From contig SIJG01000036.1 in the NCBI GenBank assembly GCA_023374025.1, positions 944,777-1,008,776 on the forward strand: a DNA stretch of 64,000 nucleotides, written 5' to 3'. The notes under the pieces were generated by a model, which was given only the letters and a program-made list of their open reading frames with translations, was not told where the DNA came from and searched no databases. This document shows positions 22,142 through 35,535 of this stretch, piece by piece (positions within the stretch are counted from its first letter, which is position 1; each line of letters opens with the position of its first letter). Source of the stretch: Heterodera schachtii (taxonomy: Eukaryota > Nematoda > Chromadorea > Rhabditida > Heteroderidae). A program made the position numbers and the translations under genes.

Positions 22142-23683
22142 GTATCCATGTCGCGTTGGCATGAAATTAAAAATAAAAATTATAAAAACAGAACATTAAA
22201 AAGATGATTTACCAGTGAAAAAATTATATTTGTTTAAACAAACCAAAATTATCATTAAAATTAAATGCGCAATTTATTATCTTATTTCAATTGAACAAAT
22301 AAAATCAGATTTAAACAATAAGAGAAATCAAATTGAATCACAAAATAATTTAAAAAAAACAAAAAAATTTCAATGAAGAAATTAATCTTAACGAATCTAT
22401 TGTAAGAGATAAGTAAGATATGAATTTAATTTATATAAATTTGATCAAATTAAAATCAAATTTAATATAAGAAATAATTAAAAGCGCCATAAAAAAGAAT
22501 AAAAAGTATTAATTTCTCAAATTAAATTGTAAATGAACAAAAAAGAATTAAACATTTAAAAATTGTAAAAAAATCATATATGCCAATAATTACGTCAGTA
22601 TTAGATTCGATAAACAAAACATTTAATAAAAATATAAAAATTTCAATTTGACAAAACAAATATTTGAAATTTGAAATGGAAAAAATTCATTATTGAAAAA
22701 ACAATTAAAATTAATTTTTTGAATTTTCTGCGGTTTTTAGATTTTGATTAAATTTAATTTTAAATTTTGGTTTGATCTTATCTTTATATTTAATCTGTTT
22801 GATTTTATGGATTTATTCGGTTGTTTCAATTAAATTCAATAGTTAATTTTATTTATTCCCAATTCATAATGATTTAAATAATAAGTAATTATGATAAATA
22901 AATAAAAATAAATTTTTTATGTATTATATAAATGCTTTATGTATAAAAAATCATTAAAAAATTATTTTACATTCAATTTATAATTATACCCATTCGTATA
23001 TTTTTTTCATCCTTGTTTAATCGTTTTAAACAATTCAAAAGAAATTTTAAAAGAACAAAAACGAAAAAAAATTATTAAATTTATTTCGAATTTGTTTGGT
23101 TTTTTAAGCGAATTAAATATATACAAAACTTAATATATGATATAACTTATAAAGAAAATTATATGCCATAAGCGAAGAATAAAAATAATAGGTGAACGTG
23201 AGCATGAAAAATTCTTACAAAATAAAAAATATTAATATTTTGTAAAAAATATAACAGAACTAAATTAACTTAGCAATATTAATTAATTATTTTAAAAGCA
23301 CCCATCAACTTGATTATATAATAAACAAATTTAAGAAATTTAAAAGGATATATATAATCTAATTAACAATTCATTCTCTAGATTAATTACCTTATTTATT
23401 CGAGGTTTTATTTAAGCGCAGAAACCTCTGATTATTTGAATGCAAATTTTTAATATAAAAAAAATTATTTAATTAGCATTTTTCTAAAATAAATTTTAAA
23501 ATTTTTATAAAGCGGACAAGTTATTAAGTTGAGATATAAAAACCTTTTTAAATATAATAAAAATAAAAATAATTGTTGAAAACCACAGTAGAAAAAAAAT
23601 TCACCACCCGTGGCAAATCGCAAATTTTATTCACATATTTCAGTCTTTTCTTCATATTTACATATGCAAATATTTTGGACTTT
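22142..23683. other. AT-rich palindrome spacer, middle part
   Basis: No genes seen. Part of it (about 22,500-22,690) is a diverged relative of sequence at 29,750-30,090 in the right arm (shared GAATTAAACATTTAAAAATTG and AATTACGTCAGT). Confidence 0.55.
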
Positions 23684-23691
23684 TTGATAAC

Positions 23692-23856
23692 TAGGGTCGC
23701 GATTTTTAGGTTTTGGAAAATTCAATTTTTTACTGAAAATTATGTCACTATCACTATTTCTCACTTTTTGCCCCTATTTAATCACTATTTTGGGTTTTTT
23801 CCTCAATATTTAGTTGACTATTTCGGGATTTTTCGTAACAAAAAGTCGCGGCCCTA
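23692..23856. mobile_element. Short hAT-like MITE (165 bp)
   Basis: Terminal inverted repeats TAGGGTCGCGATTTTT and AAAAAGTCGCGGCCCTA bound a T-rich core. Flanking octamers TTGATAAC (23,684-23,691) and ATGATAAC (23,857-23,864) match at 7 of 8 bases, as expected for an 8-bp hAT-type duplication. The 94-residue open frame over it is low complexity and not a gene. Confidence 0.6.
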
Positions 23857-23864
23857 ATGATAAC

Positions 23865-25676
23865 ACTAAGCAAAAATATCACATTATATTTATGCTTAAT
23901 TTGCCAAATTCATTATGCAATTAATATTTATTTAATAATTCTTTTTAAAATAAAAATAACAATAATGGGCATAGATTATTCATAAAATAATTAAATAAAT
24001 GAAAAACAATTTTAAAAAATTTATTCAATTGAGAGAAGTATAAAAAATGAATTTTTTATTGAATTAATGGAGTAGATTAAGAAACTAATGATAAATATTA
24101 TTATCTTTTCAAAACCATATAAAATTGAAAAAATTAAAAAACAAAAATAAAAATGATGCATACCTAATTTATTTTATAATTCTTTACAACTTCAATAAAT
24201 AAAAATAAAAATGCATAAATTGAATATCAATCATAATTAATTAATTTTAAAATTGTTCCAAAAGTTAATCGATTTATGCAAAAGCGAAGGGGGACATGAG
24301 AAAAAGAAGAAAAACAACAGCAAAAAATCGAAATAAAAAAATAAAATTTAAAATTAAAAAAATTAAAGTAAATAGTAAAAAAAAAGTTTTAATGTGTTTA
24401 ATGAATTATTAGAAAAAAAAAAAACAAAAAAATATGTAATTGAAAAATATTAATAAACAAAGATAATTTTTTTAGGACGCTTCGAGAAAAAGAAATTAGA
24501 AATAAATAAAATTATTATTTTTTCTAATTAAAACAGAATCCAAGGATTTAAAATTTGAAAATAAATATTATTAAGATATTAAAATATTTGTATCGAGGAA
24601 ATAAAATAATATATATTCTATTTAAATTGATAGTAATTTAAAATAAAAGTAAAATAATTTGTTTCTATCATTATTAACAAATTAAATCACAACTAAATCG
24701 TTTATCATTACAAACATATGAAATAAATTAAAATTAATATTGAAATGGACAAATAAATTATAAAAAATGAGAAAAATTAAAAATGGCAAAAATTCAAATA
24801 AAGGGCAAATTCAATTTAGTAAATAAATATAATAGATTAATTTTAATTTTATTTCATTATAATAAAAAAATGAAGTTTTATAACAATTTTATAAGAAAAA
24901 AAACGGTCAAAGTTTTTATTTCGCCAATCGGTGTACGCAGAACATGAGAATTAAAAAAAAGAATTAATAAATTTTATGCAATAAATCAAAAGCAAAATAA
25001 TTAATATTATAGCAAAACATCAACTAAATGGTTTTGAAAAAATTATAATTAAAAAAATAAAAGCAATTATTAATTGAAAGTGCTTCTTTTTTTATGTAAA
25101 TACTTATTTTTTTCATGGCTTCTCCATAGCCTAATTCGTATTTTCGTACATATTCATAATTAATTATATGAAAAATGAAATGCATATAACTAATAAATAA
25201 TAATTACTGATGAACGATAATAATAGAGGAAATATAAATAATAAATTGTTTTGTTTCAATTTAAATATTAACGTCTCGAGATCAATTAAATATCATGAAC
25301 GACGAAAGAGCATGAGTTAAAGAAAGAAAAATACTAAAATAATAAATTAAAATTAATCAGTTTATATGGGGGAATGAAATATAAAAATATCTTGAAAATT
25401 AAATAAAATCAATTAATTCAGAAAATTATGATGAAAAATTATTGATGCTTTAATTATGCTAATGTATGGATGTATTATTGAATTTGAAATCTTGAAATAT
25501 TATTAAAAATAAAAATTTTTATATATGTTTGAGAAATAAAAATACAACTAGAAATATTAATATTTTAAAATCTAAAAATAAATTTGTTCGATGAGAAAAA
25601 ATATGGTGATAGCATGAAAAATTTTATTGAAATAGTGAAATATTTTGAGAATTTATTAACTATTTGGTTCCTGTTT
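23865..25676. other. AT-rich palindrome spacer, right part
   Basis: Strongly A-rich on the plus strand, with a few GC-richer islets (24,270-24,300; 24,915-24,945; 25,270-25,315). No gene or RNA signal. Confidence 0.65.
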
Positions 25677-26212
25677 TCAATTACGCTGACCCACAAATTG
25701 TCCAAGCCACGTTTTGTTCAAGCCACGAATTGTCTAAAAGAGTAAAAACCCACGAAGTGTCCAAAACTCAAAAAAGCTCATAAAAACCCGGAAAACGGGT
25801 CTATTTTAGGGTTTTCGGGGTCGCTGGATACGAATACGACATTTATATAGCCCCTTGCTTAACGCTGGACACAATTATTAGCATAAAATTGCAAAATAAA
25901 CTTAAATGCTCCTGCAAAGGGTGCTGATCAAAATTCGAACAAGTTTTAGGGTTCCTAAATGACCCGAATTCTACCTTTAGACACACCCTAAACTTCACAC
26001 ATTGAAAATAAATAGATAATTTTATTAAACATCCAATAAAAAATTCATTAAACGGAACATGGACATTAGAACAGAATCATCAAAATCTTGAAATCCTTCA
26101 ATTTTCCTGCATGTCCTTCAATTTGGAGACAGAGTGCCGTCATCAGGCCATGAATTTCACCATTGTTGTTGTACTTCGCGTCCGCCAATATTCGCATAAT
26201 GACGGCGTCCTG

Positions 26213-27056
26213 GGGCCGTAGTCAAAGAAGGTGGTTATTTGACCAGGTCATTTAACCATGGTCATTTGACCTGGTCAAATAACCACCAACCATGTGAAAA
26301 ACGGCAGTAAAAGAAGATGGTAAATTTTCTGCTGGAGCAACCAGCAACCACCATTATTTAACCGCCAACCATCTTCTTTCACTTTACCACCAACTTTCTA
26401 CCATGAACTTATTAAAATTGGCACTTGTCATAATAGATAAATAGGCAAAAGAAGGTTTAAAAGCCCTAGAATATCTGTAAAAGCAATAAAAATAAATTAT
26501 TATTATGCATTAATTTTTGTAAAATTTTTTAATGCTATTTACGATATTTCGGCATTTATAAGGTTATTTAATTAAAAAATCATATTGTTTTTTCTATTAT
26601 TTTAATTAATACATTGTTTTTGATATAATTACATAATTTAAAAATTCGGAAATCACTCGAAATATAAAAATTATGGGTAAATTTGTTTTTTTATCTTTTA
26701 AAAATATTTAACGATAGAATTAATTAAAATTCTTTTTATAGATCGATAGCCGAGACTTTTCTCTATTTAATAAATTTTATTTGGGATTTTTATATTGTTT
26801 CGCTGATTTTTGGTAGATTTTTAAAAGTTGGTGGTTACGACTGCTACCATGGGTAGGGGCAGGGTTGGCGTTTTACCATGGTTACATGGTTAGGTAACCA
26901 CCAACCATGTTCTTTTACTGTGCGTTCAAAAACCACCAACCATTATGGTCAAATAACCAGGTTAAATGACCATGAACCCGTGGTTGCTCATTTACTACGG
27001 GTAAACCATGATGGTAGTGGTTATTTAACCATAACCACCTTCTTTGACTACGGCCC
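26213..27056. mobile_element. TIR element inserted only in the right palindrome arm
   Basis: Begins GGGCCGTAGTCAAAGAAG and ends with its inverse (CTTCTTTGACTACGGCCC). The inverted match extends about 40 bp with some drift (GGTGGTTATTTGACC versus GGTTAAATAACCACC-like). CTG flanks both ends (26,210-26,212 and 27,057-27,059), a possible 3-bp target duplication that would suit a PIF/Harbinger-type element. The left arm shows the empty site near 19,393-19,400. Subterminal regions are packed with the words ACCATG, GGTCATTTGACC and ACCACCAACCAT. No transposase, so non-autonomous. Confidence 0.75.
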
Positions 27057-27259
27057 CTGAAGGGTGTATCGCCCTTATCGCTTGTGAATAAAATGGCGAG
27101 CAGCTCTGATCGTGTAGCGTCCAAGCGACTACCTGGCTGTCGATACTTTCATTGACTTCACAGATGAAGTCCGAGAGGCATGATGGTGACAGTGAACTAT
27201 CCAAACGATTTTTTGATTTGATTCTAAGAAATTTGTAAAAATACTGACCGTAAAATGTA

Positions 27260-28376
27260 GGTGCTGTGTCGAAGTGCAAAAAGTCCGAGTGTGGGCGAAG
27301 TGCAAAAAGTCCGAATGAGTGATGATCGGAAGGGGCGGGTCATTTCAGTACCGAATAATATTTTAATTAATTAATAATATAATTATTTTAATCTATTAAT
27401 AGATTTTCTGACCATAATTATAATTTATATTTAATATTTCCCAAACAAATTACATATTTGTGAGAGAAATACAGTGCCCCCAAAAAGTCTTGACTCAAAT
27501 CTGAAAAAGTATCTTATAGTTCATTTAAAAACTTGAAATAATTCATGCTTGCATAACTTTTGTTGCTGATCAAAAAAGTCTCTTATACCAACTTGATCAG
27601 ATCACTCCTTCCTAGTGACCGGGACACCCAAAATACACTGAAAATTGGGAAAATTTTCGAAATCCCTAGGGGGCTGGGAAATTTTTTCTAGTGAAAATGG
27701 GCAAGCCCACTGGAAAGAGCACAAAATTTTCTACCGAATTGGGTTTGGGATGGTGGTTCTACGATTTGTATATAGAAAGTTATACTTGGTTGAATAATTT
27801 ATCACCACAAAAATGATCAATTTTTGATCAGTGCCATAACTTTTCGTAGAAGCATCTAAATTAAACAATCTTGGTATCTTTTGATAGTCCTAAATGTCCT
27901 CTATTTGCTTTTAAGATTTCAAAAAATTAGGTTGTGTTTCAAAAAAGTTGTGGCTTGTAAATTTCAAATTGATTTAGTAAACTTTTTCGGGCAGAATTTT
28001 TTTCAAAACTCAACCAAATTTTCTGAAATTTTAAAGGAAAATAAAGGACACTTAGGGCTATCAAATGATATCAAAAATGTTTAATTAGGATGCTTCTTAA
28101 AAAAAAGTTACGGTGCCTTAAATTTGTCAAATTATTCTATGGTCGTGTCTTTTTTTTTGTTGTCGTGTAAACTTAAATAGAACCAAATATATTTATTATT
28201 ATTAGCTTATTATTCAATTATAAATTAAATAATTAATTAATCATTCGAATAACTCTTCCGTACTGAAATGACCCGCCCCTTCCGATCATCACTCATTCGG
28301 ACTTTTTGCACTTCGCCCACACTCGGACTTTTTGCACTTCGCCACACTCGGACTTTTTGCACTTCGACTCACCACG
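27260..28376. mobile_element. Mirror copy of foldback element 1
   Basis: Reverse complement of 18,076-19,192, with the same TACATTTT-derived flanks, 26-bp terminal repeats and inner palindrome. It arose by duplication of the whole arm, not by a second insertion, since its neighbours on both sides are mirrored too. Confidence 0.85.
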
Positions 28377-31300
28377 AAAATGTAGATGACTTCCCAGCAA
28401 CTTCTCATCCCACTCCGCATCATTTCCGTGAGCGCATTGTTGGAACTCATGGCCAAAGGCTTCATAGTCACTGGCTCGGCGCCTCAATTCTTCCAAAGGT
28501 TGAACGGTTTCAGTCATGGCTCGTCCATGACACTTTCTTTGGTTTTCTGCCACCGAAATCCTGAATATTATGGAAATCAAATTTTCTGCGGCGCTTCAAA
28601 CGTACATTTCAACCATTAGCAATCTCCGCCAAAATTGCTTTTCCACACACAAAATTCACCGTTGAAAATTCAGCATCCTTGATGGTCGGTTGTTTGTCAT
28701 CCTCAAAATTTGTCACGGCATTTGTTCGACAAACTCCACTCCCAAATCGTGCTCTTTGTCAATTGGATTTGAAATGGTACACTTCTGACAAAAGGATTTA
28801 AGTTAAAAAATTTTTGACACGGCGTTCTGAGTTCGAAGTCTAACGAATAATACTTCGTCCGTCTTTTTGTAGAATTTCAAGTTTATTAGGGACACTTTGT
28901 GGGGGCGCCATCATTTATAAGCAAAACCCCGTCTAATTCTAAGTATATAAAATTCTGTCAGGGCCATGTTTTTTTGTTTCCTTCTGATTTATGCTTCCAT
29001 GTACACATAATTTGCAATAACTTAGTACAGAGATAAGGACAGTTTTGAGAATTGAACGAATAATCAGAGAACTTTGTTTGTTTTTTAAAATTTTTCAAAA
29101 AAACCAAGTCCAGGCCTTGAGTGGCCTGGGGTTTTCCTGGACCTGGATTTTCCTGATTTTTTTTTGTCCAGGAAATCCAGGTTCAACATTCAACATGGAA
29201 TCAAGGTCCTGGCTTTTTATAAGTGTCTAGCACTAGAAAAATATACATCCAGCCGAACGGATTCATTTTTTGGGGACATGGGTCTAGGAAAACAGGTAAA
29301 ATTTTTGGCCCTGAAGGTGCCGATTTTTTCCGTGATTCATGTCCGCTGGGGCTGTTTCCCACCGCCCTCCTCAAGGATAGGCATACTGATTGGGGGATTT
29401 AATAAGAAATCTTGACATTTGATTTCATAATTTTTCCTACGTGCATTCAAAAATTTGTTCTTAAAAAATTCATACGCTAATCAGGTTTCAGGAAATCTCT
29501 GAGTTTTATCTTAAAGAATTCAGTAAAAGCAAATTTATCAGTCCAACAAAAAATAACATTTAATGAGCACATCATTTTTAATTTTTCATTTTTCAATTCA
29601 TAATTTAGATTTATTTTATAGCGCATTTATAATATTTTTTTGGGTCGCGTGATTTTATAAATGCAAAAGAGCAAATACTGGCATTAAAAAAGAAATTACA
29701 TTGAGAAAACACGGAATTCAACTTTTTCGAGAATAACAAAAGCTTCTAGAATTAAAAACTATTAATTTGTCAAATTCAATTGTAAATGGACAAAAAAGAA
29801 TTAAACATTTAAAAATTGTAAAAAAAACAATAATAAATAATCATTATTTTATTTAAATCCATAAATTATTATGTCAATAATTACGTCAGTGTTAGATTCG
29901 AATAACATTAAGAGATTAAACAGAAATTAACTAATCAATTTTAGAGACACACCGAACAAATTCAAAATAAAAGAAATTAATTAATTTAATTGATACAATC
30001 GAATAAATCCATAAAAACAAATACATTTAATAAAAATATATGAAAATTTCAAGACTTCAAAATTTCAAATGGAAAAATCATTAATGAAAAAACAAATAAC
30101 ACATAACTTTCCTGCCAAGACCAACCCAATATCCGACACCTAAGATGGATATATCAGGATCATGAGATTAAAATACTTGATGAATTTAAATAAAAATAAA
30201 AAATTCATAAATATTATTTTAAAAATATAATTAACAAAACAAAATAATTAAAAATAAATAAAGTTAAGATAAAAAAGAAGCAGCGAGGATGAAAATAATG
30301 AGCACAGCCTCACAACATTAAATTTCAAAAAAATAATTAATTTTAACACCCAACAACATAAATTAGAAATAATTTATTACAAAAATTTAAAAATAATATA
30401 ATCAGGAAATTTAATATAAAAAATCAAAGAAAGCGCATAAATTAACGCATATTTTAATGAAAGAGTTTTTAATTGGCACATTTTTAATAATTTATTTATT
30501 CAAAATTTACTTAGAAATGATAAAAAATGCAAATATATATAAAAAGGTTGACGAAGTAACAAAAGTGTGAATTTTTGTAAAAACAAATTAGATAAAGAGG
30601 CGAAATAGCAGAAGGTTAAAACGAGATGAAAATAATTAGTGCATTTACCTAAACACCCATCAAACAATCCATAAACAAGAAACAATTTAATATATAAAAA
30701 AACAAACATAATATAATTATGTAATTTATCAAAAATTGAGCACAGGACATATCGATTTAATTAGTCAGTTTTAATTAATATTCTTTATCAAAAAAGCAGA
30801 GAACTACCGCTTATTTTAATAGAGGTTCTTAATTACTACATGTTTAACAAATTATTTATTATTCAACAAATTTTAAACAATTTTGACAACAAAATATAAA
30901 CAAAAAATGTTATTCGAAAAAAAAAATTTGAATTCTCTTAAAATAACAATTGATGATATTTCTTCATTTATTTTACATCGCCGACCAGTATTGTGTCAAT
31001 TAAATTATAAAATTAATAATAGATAAATTTTATAAATGATGAAATCAAAAGAAAAATAATTATTAGTTATGAAGAATAATAGAAAAATTTATATTTTTCA
31101 AAATTAATTTTTAACAAAATTTTGCATTAAAAGGAATAAAATAATTTAAAAAAATAATTCATAAGAGGAATTTAATCCTAAAAATAAATAAATGATTAAG
31201 TAATTATTTTAGTATTAAAAAATAGTTCAACGGTGGCCGCAACTTCCAGCATGAGAAGGGTACCAAAATAAATAGTTAATAAATAGCGACAAAAATAGTG

Positions 31301-32060
31301 AAAAATTGCACTATAAATTAAAAATGCTTAAAATGTCCAATTTTAAGAAGCAACACATATGCGGTATGGATTACAAGAATAAAGTCAAAGCCAACAAAAT
31401 TAAAGTTGGCACAATTTTTGTGACAACAAAATTTAAAAAAAAATAAAATTTTCAAAATCTAAACCAAAAAAACAAAAGAAAAAGAAATACATTTTTTTAA
31501 TTAAAAAAACAAAATAATTATTTTTCAAAATTTGAAAACATAAAATAATATTATTAACAAAGAATATAAGTAAAAATAATAATTAGTAAAATATTTTGTT
31601 CTAAAAAAATTAAAATGAGAGTTAAATAATTTGCAAAAGAAAATTAATTAAAAAATAAAAGGAACCGAATATTAAAGAAATTATACATAACTAACTATAT
31701 ATAAAGCATTTCTTCAAAATTACAGTATTAGGCTATGTAAAATAATGATTAAAAAGTAATTGAAGATTTAAAAATTAAATGTTGGATACAAAATTAACTT
31801 ATAAAATATAAAACCAAAAGCAATTTTGAAAAAAAGAAATGTTGACCTAAACTATGTGATGTCTCATCAGATCTGTATTACTTTATGAACCACTAAATTT
31901 ATTTTTTGATACGATTTGCTTTATGAGTTGAATTGTCAAAAAAAAACAAAAAGAAATGATTTTTCAAAAATAGGATGATCCAATTAGATCTACAATTTTG
32001 ATCATTTCATATAATCCTTGATTTAATTTAAAGGAAAAATAATAATATTATTTAGGCGAA
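28377..32060. other. Mirror of the left-arm coding-like block and AT-rich region
   Basis: Reverse complement of 14,392-18,075, including the unidentified coding-like block (28,377-28,832), the CCTGG cluster and the AT-rich filler. Nothing extra was found here. Confidence 0.8.
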
Positions 32061-32068
32061 AAATTGGG

Positions 32069-32143
32069 GTGGAAGGCTGGATTTGAACCGCCGCTCGGGG
32101 CTCTTACGTGGATCCGTTGTCTTAGCCACCAGACCACATCCAC
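32069..32143 (-). tRNA. Mirror copy of the tRNA-like sequence
   Basis: Reverse complement of 14,310-14,384 with the same A- and B-box-like motifs (seen on the plus strand as GGATTTGAACC). It has the same stem defects, so it is probably not a working tRNA. Confidence 0.35.
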
Positions 32144-32277
32144 CACTGGAGGGATGACTGTTGTTTTGGGGCCATCTTCTCTTCATTTTGGCCCCTGTTG
32201 CTTTTTGCTCCCACAGCACTTTGAGCTCCCACAGCTATTTTCGATTAGCGATTACAAATATAATTAATTTTTTTTAA

Positions 32278-32569
32278 TGTAACAAAGTATTCGGTCCACA
32301 CAATACGTGCTAAGCCAATGTATTGTGTCCAACAAATATAAATATTTATTTAGGTGCAGACAATTACAATTATTTAGGTGAAAATAAATGGAGAGAAATT
32401 GGGAAAAAAAGTGAACTGAGGGAAGAGTGAAAATGAATGAGGGAAGGGGGAATATAAATAACAAACGAACAGTGGGGAGGAAATCGATTGGGGTCAAAGG
32501 GCATGCGTGTGGCGTTATGTTCACCACACTCAAAAGCCAAAGGGCGCTGCCCCTAACACCTCCCCTTTT
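32278..32569 (-). mobile_element. Mirror copy of the older gypsy LTR and polypurine tract
   Basis: Inverted copy of 13,884-14,175. Two base differences from the left arm are visible in the segment 32,285-32,355. Confidence 0.7.
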
Positions 32570-32587
32570 AAGAAATGCCGCTTCCGC

Positions 32588-33085
32588 TTAATGAGGGCTG
32601 TAGCGGTCCGGTGGCCGTCGAGGGTATACTCGGGGGGTGATCGCTCTTTCCTCATTGGGCTGTTCCTCCTGTTCGATCCGTCCATCATTCTGTTCTTCGT
32701 CTGCCCGGCCGATTTCATCCTCAGCGGCCTCATTTCGAACGGCTTCGTCTTGAGGCTGTACGTCTTCCAGTTGGGCTCTTACCTGTTGTGGAAGGCCGAA
32801 GACGTCATTGAAAATGTTCAATTGGTCCATCGTTTTGTCCTCAATTTGCCGTGGGCGTATTTGGTTGGCATGGTACCGATTGGTCGTGCCATAAAATACA
32901 CCGATCTTTTTGACGACGTTTCCTGGGCGCCAATTCTGCGAAATTCGGTGACGGGCGAAGATTTTGTCGCCTGGGCTAAACTCTCTTGGTTTAGCGCCAA
33001 ATCTTTTGTTGCAGCGCCGCTCCATCAGTTCATGACGCTCCATTGGCTCAAACTGTGGCGGGCGCAACAAATCCAATGTGGTCCT
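32588..33085 (-). pseudogene. Mirror copy of the older gypsy integrase C-terminus
   Basis: Encodes the same C-terminal integrase segment as 13,368-13,864 (FSPGDKIFARHRISQNWRPG, ending RRPPDRYSPH), apparently identical in residues. It has no upstream integrase core because the arm ends inside the neighbouring inserted element. The open frame on the opposite strand (32,507-33,151) is a shadow. Confidence 0.85.
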
Positions 33086-33395
33086 TGTTGTGTCCGACAA
33101 CAGTTTGTAAATAATTTATTTGGAGAAAATCAATTACAATTAAATGCATAGCAAAGGGAGGAGAGAGTCAACGGCACAAATATGAATGACGCTGGGAAGA
33201 AGAAATAAGGGAGAGAAGAGGAGACTTAAATAACAAATAAGAGGGGGAGGGACAGAGGTCAAGGGACAGCAAAATAATCGATAAATGAATAAGGGGATGG
33301 ATGCATCACATCCCTCCCTCCTTATCAAAGATCAGCTGCTTGGGTCGAAGATCTTCGGTTTCTTTTTGGTCCGCTGTGATCGTCGAATGTCGGGA
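33086..33395 (-). mobile_element. Mirror copy of the inserted gypsy 3' LTR plus 85 bp of its interior
   Basis: LTR copy at 33,086-33,310, then the basic coding tail and purine tract of the inserted element to 33,395. The rest of that element is absent here. The palindrome therefore formed after its insertion and broke within its 3' end. Confidence 0.9.
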
Positions 33396-35530
33396 AACTA
33401 ATAAAATGGCGGAAGAGGCGGAGAAAATACTGGGTTGGTAAACGAGTGTAAAGATTGTAATCATTTAATAAAAATGTATAAATATAATAATAAATGAAAG
33501 AAATTTATTTTAAATTTGTTCTATTCTTTTCTGAAGCAAATTAAATACAAACAATTAATTAAATAATAATTGAATTTTATATGATATAATTTGTATATAA
33601 AAATAAAGGCTGGGAAAATTAATATGCAAAGAATTAACTTCTTTTAAAAATTATGATCCATTATAATTTTTGTAAATTAATGAAAAAATGAATTAATGAA
33701 TTGAGAGAGAAAATAATTTATATTTTTGAGTAGGGTTGGTCACGGTCATAATGGCAATTTTATGAAAACTGTTAACAAATAGAGTCAAAATTTCCAAAAT
33801 TTCTCGACATAGATTCACTAAAACTTTTTTTAGAAATGGTTAAACTATTAAATTCAAAAAATAAATTCAATTAAAAGAAAATTGTAAATAACTTAAAAAT
33901 AATTCATTGATGCTTTTTTGTGCTGTTTACATTTTGAGAAATTTTCTAAAATATTTTAAGCGATTTTCAAAAAAATTATTAACAAAAACGTAAAAAAATG
34001 TAAAATACACTCCTAAGAATCGATCTGAAAATTTTCAGTATACATCCCTAAGAAATGGAAAATTTTATCAAAAAGCCATCTCCGAATTTTTTTTATTTCT
34101 TTACAAGAATTTTTGTTTTTTTAAATTTGTATCTATAACAATTTTTAGCATCTATTTTGGAAGTTTTTTTATAATTAGGGAGCAGACAACGTTTTTGCTG
34201 CTTTTTTAAATTTTTTGTGCCTTTAATCCCTTAATTTATGTTTTTAATTTTGTATTTAGTGCTGTTTACAGTGGCTTAATCGGTGATTTTTGTGCTATTT
34301 AAAAAAAATGAGGTAGCCATGAAAGTAGAGAAAATTTCTATCATCCGTACAAGAAAAATATGCTTAATCAATAATTGCCATTAATTTAAACTATGCCTAT
34401 CAAAACAAAACAAAAAAAAACAGAATTTTATTTTATTTAATCATCTAAATCTATTAAATATTGAATACATACATAAACCATTTAATAAATTGTTTAATGG
34501 AAAAAAGTCAAAAAAATTCAAAATCATTAATGTTTTTGTTATTATAATACCAAAGAAAGGCACAAAAAAGTATAAAAAACTGTAAAGTTTAAAAATTATT
34601 ATATATACAAACTCAAAATGATAATTTTCAATAAGTTACAAATTTATATAGCCGCTAGCTTTCAACCTTTAATGGATCATAGAGCAAGGCATAAAATACT
34701 TAAGATTTTAAATACCAATACTGAATCATGAATGTAATAATTTCTTACTTTTTATATAATTTATAAATTATAATTGTGTTAATATCTTTTAAAATTGTAA
34801 ATTCCCAAAGAAATGAAAATGACAAAATTTGTGAAAAATATTTTTTACATTTTTAGTTCAATATATATTATTCGTTATTTTTATTAGTTTCCATAAATTT
34901 TATTATATTAAAAAACTCAATAAAAAATGCTTCAAATGTTTATTTATTATTTTTAAATTAAAAATATTTCTAATTTATGCTTTTTAGGTGTTAAATTTTA
35001 ATTTTACACTTACAAACAAAAACCACCCACCACCTGTAATTGTTTCTTTAAAATTCGCTAAAATTAATTAAATTTTAAAAACATTTAATTCTGTTAAATG
35101 CTTATTTAAATTACCTAATTATTTAAATTGTCTAATTGGGTAATTAATAATTGTTAATTAATACATTTAATACTCCTTCACCAAATAAAATAAAATTATT
35201 AAAATTCATTAATCTATTCTTTTTGTATATATAATATATATAAATATATACAATTTTCTAACTTATTTTGATATAATTTGTGCGCTTATTATTTTAAATG
35301 TTTTACATTTTTTATGTTTTTTAAAATTATTCCACTATTTCAAAAATCATATTTTAAATATTATTTCCATTATTTTTGCTGTTTAATTATTTGGGTATTT
35401 TATGCTTTTTCTTATTATTTTGTGTGATTAATTGATTTCCCTAATAAATATTATTTGACAGAAATATATTATTTTTTTTAATTTTAAATTGAAGTATATA
35501 TTTTTATACAATTAGGAAAACATAAGATGT
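33396..35530. other. AT-rich sequence without recognisable genes
   Basis: No coding signal. Mixed strand skew, several T-rich and A-rich blocks. Confidence 0.65.
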
Positions 35531-35535
35531 TTCAT

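Larger units (their letters stand above)
25677..33395 (-). repeat. Right arm of the giant palindrome
   Basis: Inverted copy of 13,058-19,935. Without the 844-bp insertion at 26,213-27,056 the arm is 6,875 bp, almost exactly the left arm's length. The outer edge is abrupt. The match to the gypsy 3' end stops after GTCGGGA at 33,395 and the sequence changes to AT-rich filler. Confidence 0.95.

Noticed and set aside
23573..23857. Hydrophobic frame of 94 residues as a possible membrane protein
   Set aside because: Low-complexity Phe-rich translation of a T-rich MITE; ends inside the TIR.
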